Assembly (NCBI GenBank): GCA_903823545.1
Contig: CAIJTL010001184.1
Coordinates: 1 to 5,386, forward strand
Length of the DNA: 5,386 bases
Direction of reading: 5' to 3'
Source of the DNA: an uncultured Planctomycetaceae bacterium
GTDB lineage: Bacteria > Planctomycetota > Planctomycetia > Planctomycetales > Planctomycetaceae
The notes under the pieces were generated by a model, which did not search any database, was not told the origin of the DNA, and was given only the letters and a program-made list of their open reading frames with translations. A program made the translations under genes and the position numbers. Shown in pieces: positions 1-5,386 of this stretch (position 1 is its first letter; each line of letters starts with the position of its first letter).

Positions 1-1444
1 CGGGTTTCAATTGACTCGTTAACAATGAAAGCAAACCGATTGCGGTCGTTACTGTCGCAAATAAACAAGGTACGCTCGCCATTTTTGAGGCTTCAACAAC
101 GGCATCACCAAGATTGTGATATGCCGCGTGTCGCCAATAGTGTGCAACGTGAATTGCTCCTGACATCACGACAACTAAAAGAAAGGTCGGCATCAGAACG
201 ACAACCATGTTCATATCGCCGCCAGTTGCAGGAACGATCGACAGCGTTACGAAGACGGTGAAATACGAAACAAACAATACGATCAAGGTCAGTCGAATGC
301 TTCGTAGCATCGTGAAGGCAACAAGAATTCCGACGAGCCCTGAAAAGCCAATGACTGATCTTCGCCAGAACTGACGAGCAGGTGCGTCTGGATTCCAGAC
401 CGCAGTTTTCACCCCCTCATTGAGGGCCATGCTGGCAACAGGACGCCCACCCATATGAAGTTTCTTGGGCGAAACCCCCACTTCAGCAGCTGCCTGTCGA
501 ATTAGCGACATCGACGTCTTTTTGTCCGCTTCCCCGGCTTCGCTTAAAACGATTGATAACGCGATTGGTGATCCAAGCGTCTGAAAACAATCCTCAATTT
601 CGGGGACCCCATTAGGCTGTTCCGTCGTCGCGTTTCCCTTCAGCGATACCGCGAGATCATGCAATTTGGAGTCAACAGTTCCTGTCCACATCCCTTTCCA
701 GCGAACCTGAAAATCGTGAGCGGGTATCGATTCGAATTCGACAATGACGGGCTCCGTGGGCGGTGGCACAGTTGACTCGTTTGTGGTCTCACCTTCTTGA
801 GTTGCCGCTCCGATGGTCGGCGCTACTTCTTCCGAGGTAATCGCGTCGGAACTCGCAACCTCGGCGACATCATCGGTGCTTTCAAAATCCTTCGCTGCCG
901 GAAGAACTTCTAATTCGAGCCCTAATTCCTTCTTGGCGGCTGCCACCAACTGTCGGATGACTTCTTTTTGACGTTGACGTCCAAACTCCGTCAATCGAAC
1001 TTTGAACGCCCCAGTTCCAACCAACACACCCTGCAATCGCTTGATTGCCTCGTCACGCTCAACTCCGTTCTCGACCATACGGGTGATAACGTTTTGAGGG
1101 GTGATAACCTGAGCCACTTGGCTCAAGCCGCCCCGACGAATCCCTTTTGCATCCAGCTTTCCTTCGAGTCGCTCCTTGAATTTGGCGACACGCGAGTCTT
1201 GTAGGCTGCTGTCGTCCCAAGAAATTAAAAAGCTGTCCGCGCCAGCAAGGCCGAAATGCTTCATTGACCACTTGAGAGTGACCGCATTTGGATCGTCGGC
1301 AGGCAACCAATGTTCGATGTCATTCTCAACGTGGGTGCCGCGCAAGGACCACAGGCAGAGCGGCGTGATGAATACACACGCAACGATGATCCAAAGACCG
1401 TATCCATTACCCCAGCGATCACGTTTCTCAAAAAAATGGCTCAT
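1..1444 (-). CDS. RND-superfamily (MMPL/SSD-type) membrane exporter, N-terminal part, cut by left window edge
   Basis: The reverse strand is open without a stop for 481 codons from the ATG at 1444-1442 to the window edge, so the C-terminal part is missing. The protein starts with a short cytoplasmic stretch and one membrane helix (about residues 16-34), then a large periplasmic segment (about 35-360). It then has closely spaced helices at about 364-380, 385-405, 411-431 and 455-475. This is the order of the first half of an RND/MMPL transporter with a sterol-sensing-like domain. Typical signatures are 'NDIEHWLP' after helix 1, 'GGDMN' and 'AIHVAHYWRHA' around helix 4, and 'TVTTAIGLLSLL' in helix 5. 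Such proteins export lipids or hydrophobic compounds using the proton gradient; the substrate cannot be told from sequence. Residues 186-232 are a Glu/Ser/Thr/Pro-rich linker inside the periplasmic part. No in-frame ATG lies upstream before a TAA, and no clear Shine-Dalgarno site is seen. The family call is firm; the exact start is likely. Confidence 0.9.
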   Translation of the reverse strand, partial: MSHFFEKRDRWGNGYGLWIIVACVFITPLCLWSLRGTHVENDIEHWLPADDPNAVTLKWSMKHFGLAGADSFLISWDDSSLQDSRVAKFKERLEGKLDAKGIRRGGLSQVAQVITPQNVITRMVENGVERDEAIKRLQGVLVGTGAFKVRLTEFGRQRQKEVIRQLVAAAKKELGLELEVLPAAKDFESTDDVAEVASSDAITSEEVAPTIGAATQEGETTNESTVPPPTEPVIVEFESIPAHDFQVRWKGMWTGTVDSKLHDLAVSLKGNATTEQPNGVPEIEDCFQTLGSPIALSIVLSEAGEADKKTSMSLIRQAAAEVGVSPKKLHMGGRPVASMALNEGVKTAVWNPDAPARQFWRRSVIGFSGLVGILVAFTMLRSIRLTLIVLFVSYFTVFVTLSIVPATGGDMNMVVVLMPTFLLVVVMSGAIHVAHYWRHAAYHNLGDAVVEASKMASVPCLFATVTTAIGLLSLLTSQLKP

Positions 1445-1668
1445 GTTGTGTGCTATCCATGCCGAGCCGCCTGAAGCTGCCAATTATTGATTAGCCGCTT
1501 GAGCGAATCCGTTTTTGTTGACGCGTATCCGCGCGCAGTATGTCCCCAAATTATTTCGGCTATCGGCGAGTTCCACCGGCACCACGAGAATACAATTGGC
1601 CGAAGTTCCCGACGAATCGCTGACTCATCGGTTCATTCAATTTGCGAAGCGTGGCAATTTGAGCGATC

Positions 1669-1737
1669 TCATCAGCTTTGGTCACTGCGACTTTTATCTG
1701 CGGTCAAGATCCTTGCCAGATCACATCAAGCTGATGA
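1669..1737. repeat. 10-bp inverted repeat in the divergent intergenic region
   Basis: TCATCAGCTT at 1669-1678 is the exact reverse complement of AAGCTGATGA at 1728-1737, with 49 bases between. The right arm overlaps a small palindrome at 1724-1736 (CATCA, spacer AGC, TGATG). It could be an operator or part of a transcript structure in the region upstream of the ATPase gene. A 10-bp match over this distance could also arise by chance, so function is not claimed. Confidence 0.3.
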
Positions 1738-1917
1738 AACATCGTTGAATCAGTCCGATGACTTCATTCGAGCGCGGCGATACAACGCTCCCACGTATGC
1801 GGATTGAGCGCAACACCCTTGCCTTGCGAGAAAATTGGTGGAGCACGTTTAGTCGCAGGGTGATGGTGACAGGGAGAATCTGCGGAAAAGTGGTCGGCTC
1901 CGGACGATTTGAAACTT

Positions 1918-1921
1918 GAGG
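1918..1921 (+). promoter_or_regulatory. Weak Shine-Dalgarno-like GAGG before the ATPase gene
   Basis: GAGG lies 12 bases before the ATG at 1934, slightly farther than the usual 5-9. It follows an in-frame TTG at 1916 and so cannot serve that start, which favours the ATG. Planctomycetes often lack strong sites of this kind, so the match is only suggestive. Confidence 0.3.
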
Positions 1922-1933
1922 ATCAGCGATTCG

Positions 1934-2896
1934 ATGGCCAAACATGTTGAAATTAGCGGCGTAAAACTTCACTTAGCAGAGCCAGATCCAACTGAAGGTC
2001 AGTGGATTGGGCAAGGCGAAGTCTTAAAGCAGTTGTTGGCGTGTTGGTTGGTCGTTGATCCTCGCGATCTGCCGCTAACTCCTCGATTGGTTGGCGCTCC
2101 CGGCATCGGAAAGACCACACTGGCGATCGCTGGTGCCAGACTGCGCAAGCAGCCGCTTTATATCTATCAATGCACGTCGGACACGCGGCCAGAAGACCTC
2201 CTCGTCACTCCCGTGTTGGCAGAAAGCGGTAAGATTATTTATCACGCATCGCCGCTAGTGACGGCGATGGTCACAGGCGGAATCTGCATTCTCGACGAAG
2301 GAAACCGGATGAACGAGAAGTCGTGGGCAAGTCTCGCCTCACTTCTAGATCATCGTCGATATGCCGAGTCGATTGTCGCGGGAATCACGATTCCTGCCCA
2401 TCCGGATTTCCGTTGTGCGGTGACGATGAACGATGACGAATCGACGTTTGAAATTCCTGATTACATCCTCAGCCGCTTGCAACCGACGCTCGAACTCGGG
2501 CATCCGGCTCGTGAAGACGAGCTTTCGATTCTCAAATACCACTTACCGTTCGCCGACATCCAGATGCTCGACCTGACCGTCGAGTTTTTGCAGCAAGCCC
2601 ACGAATTGAAGCTCGATTTTTCGACGCGCGACGGCATCAACGTGCTGCGGTACGCAATCAAACGAGCCTCGCAAGACCCTTCGCACCCACTCGGCAAAGA
2701 CGCGATTTGGCTCGACTCGCTGAAACGCTGTTTGGGCGAAGATGCACTCGATCTCTCAACTCTCGCCGAGCGAAAACGAGCAACACTCGGTGGCAATGTT
2801 GTTCCAATGGGGCTTGGTGACTTCTTCTTCTCGCCAGACAATCCGCTGCATCCAGATTATCAAGATGACGAGGACGACGACGAGGAGGACGAATAA
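1934..2896 (+). CDS. MoxR-like AAA+ ATPase (AAA_5, CbbQ/NorQ type) with acidic C-terminal tail
   Basis: A 320-residue cytoplasmic AAA+ ATPase. Walker A is GAPGIGKT at residues 54-61 (Lys60), Walker B is ICILDE at 117-122 (Asp121, Glu122), and the sensor 1 Asn is 166 in 'AVTMN'. A likely arginine finger is Arg181 in 'YILSRLQ', and a sensor 2-like '[12 protein letters not shown]' (Arg232) starts the lid domain. '[10 protein letters not shown]' and 'AHPDFR' match the MoxR/CbbQ/NorQ pattern, and the length is normal for the family. Members use ATP to remodel or activate a partner, often a VWA protein. The last dozen residues are nearly all Asp/Glu (from Asp308), which is unusual and may be a docking tail. 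The ATG at 1934 is chosen over an in-frame TTG at 1916 because it sits downstream of the GAGG and gives a normal family N-terminus. The gene lies 94 bases before the TraB-like gene on the same strand, so a two-gene operon is likely. The ATPase call is firm; the substrate is inferred to be the neighbour's product. Confidence 0.93.
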   Translation: MAKHVEISGVKLHLAEPDPTEGQWIGQGEVLKQLLACWLVVDPRDLPLTPRLVGAPGIGKTTLAIAGARLRKQPLYIYQCTSDTRPEDLLVTPVLAESGKIIYHASPLVTAMVTGGICILDEGNRMNEKSWASLASLLDHRRYAESIVAGITIPAHPDFRCAVTMNDDESTFEIPDYILSRLQPTLELGHPAREDELSILKYHLPFADIQMLDLTVEFLQQAHELKLDFSTRDGINVLRYAIKRASQDPSHPLGKDAIWLDSLKRCLGEDALDLSTLAERKRATLGGNVVPMGLGDFFFSPDNPLHPDYQDDEDDDEEDE

Positions 2897-2904
2897 GCGT
2901 AAAT

Positions 2905-2953
2905 GCTAAGGTCGTTAGGTCGAACGCGAATGTTTTCGGCGACTTAGCTTTTT
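2905..2953 (+). terminator. Hairpin plus T-run between the two operon genes, possible attenuator
   Basis: GCTAA (2905-2909) pairs with TTAGC (2944-2948), and GTCG (2911-2914) pairs with CGAC (2940-2943), with one bulged G. This makes a 9-bp stem followed at once by five Ts (2949-2953). CGAA (2921-2924) and TTCG (2935-2938) can extend the structure inside the loop. The shape is that of an intrinsic terminator, but the stem is AT-rich at its base and the loop is long. If it works, it would probably be leaky and would lower expression of the downstream gene relative to the ATPase gene. Confidence 0.3.
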
Positions 2954-2990
2954 CAAACTCAATCATCGCTTCAAGCCTGAGTTTTCAGAA

Positions 2991-5006
2991 ATGCTTTCCG
3001 ATTTTCTCAAACTGAGTCCCAAGATTTGGGTGTTGCCCGTGATACACGGTAGCGGCGACCTCGCGATTGAAGTGCGTCGTGTGATGTTGGGTCAGACGTT
3101 TGATTGCCTCGCAGTGCCGCTGCCTCCGTCATTTCAAGAGCATGTTGAAGAGGCAATCACTTGGTTGCCGCAGTTGTCACTTGTCGTACAGGAGGAGCCG
3201 CTTTCGTTCGGCGGCGAACTCGACACTTATGGTGATGATGAAGGTGAGTTCGACTCATCGCGAGACGATGACGAAAAAGACGATGAGGATGGGCCGCGTC
3301 AGGAAGTCGATCTGGAATCGCTCGCAGAGGATGCCGCGCGAGCTTGTAGTTTTGTTCCGATCGACCCCTGCCAGCCGGTCGTCGCAGCTTTACGAATTGC
3401 GATGCAGGAGCGAATTCCACGAGCGTTCATCGATATCGAAACCTCGAACTTTGTCAGCATGGCGGCATATTACCCTGATCCGTATCCGGTGAAGCAAGTC
3501 TCGATCGACCGCTTCGCAGCCGCACTATTACCGACGATACCTCCTGTTCCGGCTGGCCAACCCGAAGCTCGTGTGATTTGGATGGCAAATCGACTGCGAG
3601 AGCTCGAAGGTCGTTTTGAGCGAATCTTACTTGTCTGCTCCATGATGGATTGGCCTTGGATCAAGAACGCTTACTTCGATCGGCACGAAGACATCGCTGA
3701 GAACGATGACGTTGATGCGACTGAAGTTTTCACGAACGATCCACTCACTCACGTTTTCTTGCTTGGAGAGTTGCCATTTATCACGGGTTTGTACGAACTC
3801 GCTCGTCAATCGCTTGATGACGACGAGAACCTTTCCGTTGATGGCGTCAAAGCATTGTTGCTAGCTACGCGTGACCGATATCGACATGAGCTTAAATCAC
3901 GAGCCCGCAAAATCACGCCGAAGATGATGACGACGTACCTGAAATACGTCAGAAATCTTTGTCTCATCGAGCGACGAATGACTCCTGACTTATACACGCT
4001 TGTCATTGCGGCGAAACAAATCGCCGGTGATCAATTCGCAATCAAGCTTGCCGAGACAGCACGCGAATACCCGTTCGTGCCGCGACTAGAATCAAATCCT
4101 TCCACACGGTTTGTCGCACAAGAAAGCGAATCCAGCGATGCGCCTCCGTGGCCACAGCTTTGCATGACAAACGGAATTGCTCAATTGCCGGACGGCGACA
4201 TTGTGCGAATGAAGAGCCGCCTGCCCGGGCAAGCGATCGTCTGGCGATCGTGCCAGCTCAAGCCACCTGCGCCGAAGATTGATCAAGCAGAGTGGAGAAT
4301 GCGGTGGAATCCATTTCAACAGTGCTCGTGGCCGGAAGAAGATGTCGCGATTGAGAAATTCCGTACCCACGTCAAAGAGACCGCCCTCGCCATGTTGGAG
4401 GCGGATCTCATTCGTAGCGAGAAGTTTTCCACCAGCTTGAAAGATGGACTCGATATTCGCGAGACGTTGCGGAATTGGCACACGGGTGACTTATATGTGA
4501 AGATTATCCCGCCAACACGCGGAACGCTCGACTGTGTTTTAATGTTCTTCGATTCTCCAGCGGATCCGCGTGAATACCCTTGGCGAATCACCTGGATCGC
4601 CGAGCACCACGACGAATCAACGCTGTGTCTCTTTGCAACCGATTTCAGTCGAGAAATGGTTGGTCCAGGTATCGGCTGCGCCACCTACGGCGGAGCGATG
4701 TTTCTCTTTCCGCCTCGGCCAGTACCGGAAGTTTGGACTGATCCTCAATTTGATTTCACCGACACTATGGAAGAGCGTTTGCTGGCCGCCGGGTGTGTGT
4801 ACAGCCAATGTCGCCACATCGCCGTTCTCAGTGAATCGCCACCTGGACTTGGGTGGCGGCGATTGGCCAAAAAGTACGGCAAGAAGCTGATCCACGTGCC
4901 GTTGAATCGCTTCAGCCAAGAAACGATCCAGCAACTTCGCAACGTGCATGTGCTCAACGGAAAGCAAGTCCGAAGCTACGCGGCAGACTTTATCCGCAAA
5001 TCGTGA
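2991..5006 (+). CDS. Large protein with N-terminal TraB/DUF5682-like region and unrecognised C-terminal half
   Basis: 671 residues with no signal peptide or membrane helix, so probably cytoplasmic. Residues 11-60 ('WVLPVIHGSGD', 'EVRRVML', 'FDCLAVPLPPSF'), 131-150 ('ALRIAMQERIPRAFIDIE') and 191-225 ('WMANRLRELE', 'RILLVCSMMDWPWI') follow the order of the TraB/Tiki/DUF5682 fold as I remember it. Those families include proteins encoded beside MoxR ATPases. Residues 76-100 are an Asp/Glu-rich insert. Residues 250-362 look helical, and about 380-671 match nothing I know. No VWA metal site (DxSxS) is seen. Two expected motifs look changed: the second GxxH reads SMMD (217-220), and the Glu of the RExxMA-type helix is Val195, with Arg194 kept. 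The domain may therefore be non-enzymatic. The ATG at 2991 is the only ATG in an upstream frame open back to 2919, and no clear Shine-Dalgarno site precedes it. It is probably co-transcribed with, and a partner or client of, the ATPase. That it is a real gene is near certain; the fold assignment is moderate. Confidence 0.9.
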   Translation: MLSDFLKLSPKIWVLPVIHGSGDLAIEVRRVMLGQTFDCLAVPLPPSFQEHVEEAITWLPQLSLVVQEEPLSFGGELDTYGDDEGEFDSSRDDDEKDDEDGPRQEVDLESLAEDAARACSFVPIDPCQPVVAALRIAMQERIPRAFIDIETSNFVSMAAYYPDPYPVKQVSIDRFAAALLPTIPPVPAGQPEARVIWMANRLRELEGRFERILLVCSMMDWPWIKNAYFDRHEDIAENDDVDATEVFTNDPLTHVFLLGELPFITGLYELARQSLDDDENLSVDGVKALLLATRDRYRHELKSRARKITPKMMTTYLKYVRNLCLIERRMTPDLYTLVIAAKQIAGDQFAIKLAETAREYPFVPRLESNPSTRFVAQESESSDAPPWPQLCMTNGIAQLPDGDIVRMKSRLPGQAIVWRSCQLKPPAPKIDQAEWRMRWNPFQQCSWPEEDVAIEKFRTHVKETALAMLEADLIRSEKFSTSLKDGLDIRETLRNWHTGDLYVKIIPPTRGTLDCVLMFFDSPADPREYPWRITWIAEHHDESTLCLFATDFSREMVGPGIGCATYGGAMFLFPPRPVPEVWTDPQFDFTDTMEERLLAAGCVYSQCRHIAVLSESPPGLGWRRLAKKYGKKLIHVPLNRFSQETIQQLRNVHVLNGKQVRSYAADFIRKS

Positions 5007-5128
5007 CGTCGACAGGCACCGCGTCGCTCTAATGCGAGTTTGACAAGCCAGCGAGCGTCTTACGCCACGACCACTCATTGGCCATTCAAGAGATGATTAT
5101 CCGCCAGTCCGAATGCACGAACCATAGG
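5007..5128. other. Convergent intergenic gap without a clear terminator
   Basis: The TraB-like gene and the oxidoreductase gene end facing each other across 122 bases. Only short imperfect pairings such as TCGCT with AGCGA occur, and none is followed by a T-run on either strand. Termination here may depend on Rho or on structures I cannot judge by eye. I see no gene in the gap. Confidence 0.5.
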
Positions 5129-5386
5129 CTACTTCGGTAATTCAACGATCTTGCCGCTCTGTTTCGCGGACTCCATGCACGCGTCCATGATTTGTTGAGT
5201 CTTCAAGGCAATATCAGCCCAAAAATTATCTGGTTTGCCACTGAGTGCGAGTTCGGAAAAATTGCGGAACAAGTTCGTTTCCTGAGCGGTCGGCGCGTTG
5301 TTACTCGATTCGCGAACAGCCACACGTCGAGTGTGCCCCTCCATATCGAACTGACATCCAACTTGTTGGAACACATCGTTGTGAAC
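5129..5386 (-). CDS. Gfo/Idh/MocA family oxidoreductase, C-terminal end, cut by right window edge
   Basis: The frame is open on the reverse strand from the window edge to a TAG at 5131-5129, giving the last 85 residues of a longer protein. A GTG at 5374 is internal and need not be the start, because the frame continues upstream to the edge (V-H-N-D). The end has the pattern usual for the Gfo/Idh/MocA C-terminal domain in planctomycetes: 'TNLFRNFSELALSGKPDNFW', then 'ALKTQQIMDACMESAKQSGK' and 'IVELP'. These are NAD(P)-dependent sugar or inositol dehydrogenases of about 330-450 residues. The Rossmann domain and the catalytic residues lie outside the window, so the substrate cannot be given. The gene faces the TraB-like gene and is probably unrelated to it. 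Confidence 0.85.
   Translation of the reverse strand, partial: VHNDVFQQVGCQFDMEGHTRRVAVRESSNNAPTAQETNLFRNFSELALSGKPDNFWADIALKTQQIMDACMESAKQSGKIVELPK

Larger units (their letters stand above)
1445..1933. other. Divergent intergenic region with overlapping stop-poor frames, no defensible gene
   Basis: This 489-base stretch separates the divergently transcribed exporter and ATPase genes and should hold both promoters, but I find no convincing -35/-10 pair. Three plus-strand frames are open. A 106-codon frame with a TTG start runs 1487-1807, a 77-codon TTG frame runs 1515-1748, and a 53-codon ATG frame runs 1758-1919 in the same phase as the second. The last two would form one frame of about 139 codons (1503-1919) but for a TGA at 1746-1748. 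None resembles a family I know. The 1515-1748 frame has few codons beginning with G, unlike real genes, whereas the 1487-1807 frame is somewhat more gene-like but lacks an ATG. The stretch may be a long leader, a decayed gene or plain spacer. Confidence 0.6.

Noticed and set aside
1176..1490. A 104-codon plus-strand frame opposite the exporter gene
   Set aside because: The minus strand here encodes the N-terminal helix and periplasmic start of an RND transporter. The plus frame is its shadow and has no family pattern.
1518..1546. TTGACG at 1518-1523 as a -35 box
   Set aside because: The bases 17 positions downstream (TGTCCC) do not resemble a -10 box, and the site is some 400 bases from the ATPase start.
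1721..1972. An 83-codon minus-strand frame spanning the ATPase start
   Set aside because: It overlaps the start of a clear ATPase gene, has no recognisable motif and would run antisense through the likely leader.
3231..3294. DSS/Asp-rich stretch as a VWA metal-binding (MIDAS) motif
   Set aside because: There is no DxSxS after a hydrophobic strand. The residues lie in a low-complexity acidic insert, so a VWA domain is not supported.
4617..5078. A 153-codon open frame on the minus strand
   Set aside because: It lies almost wholly opposite the C-terminal end of the large plus-strand gene, its product has no coherent motif, and the plus-strand frame explains the sequence better.
1..5386. Window length equal to the phiX174 genome (5386 bases)
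   Set aside because: The sequence has no phiX174 genes or layout. It encodes bacterial chromosomal proteins and has genes cut at both ends, so the length is a coincidence.

Overview
This window looks like chromosomal DNA from a planctomycete, most likely of the Pirellula/Rhodopirellula type. That rests on protein style and gene content: an RND/MMPL-type transporter, a MoxR-like ATPase paired with a large acidic TraB-like protein, a Gfo/Idh/MocA oxidoreductase, weak or absent Shine-Dalgarno sites and roughly balanced GC. The placement is an inference, since there is no rRNA or other marker gene here. I see no tRNA or rRNA gene, CRISPR array, insertion sequence or phage gene.

Layout: (1) Positions 1-1444, minus strand, hold the first 481 codons of an RND-superfamily (MMPL/SSD-type) membrane exporter that runs off the left edge. 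(2) Positions 1445-1933 are a divergent intergenic stretch of 489 bases with overlapping stop-poor frames but no gene I can defend. (3) Positions 1934-2896, plus strand, encode a 320-residue AAA+ ATPase of the MoxR/CbbQ-NorQ (AAA_5) kind with an almost wholly acidic C-terminal tail. (4) Positions 2991-5006, plus strand, encode a 671-residue protein. Its N-terminal 220 residues resemble the TraB/Tiki/DUF5682 fold, while its C-terminal 300 residues are unrecognised. (5) Positions 5129-5386, minus strand, hold the last 85 codons of a Gfo/Idh/MocA family oxidoreductase that enters from the right edge.

The two plus-strand genes form the core of the window. They are co-directional, 94 bases apart, bounded by genes on the opposite strand on both sides, and both carry long Asp/Glu runs. 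MoxR ATPases usually act as chaperone-like remodelling motors on a partner encoded next door, most often a von Willebrand A (VWA) protein. Here the only adjacent partner is the TraB-like protein, no VWA protein is present, and the motifs expected for a TraB-like active site look partly lost. This isolated ATPase plus TraB-like pair is the best candidate for an undescribed system. The flanking exporter and oxidoreductase are probably unrelated neighbours.
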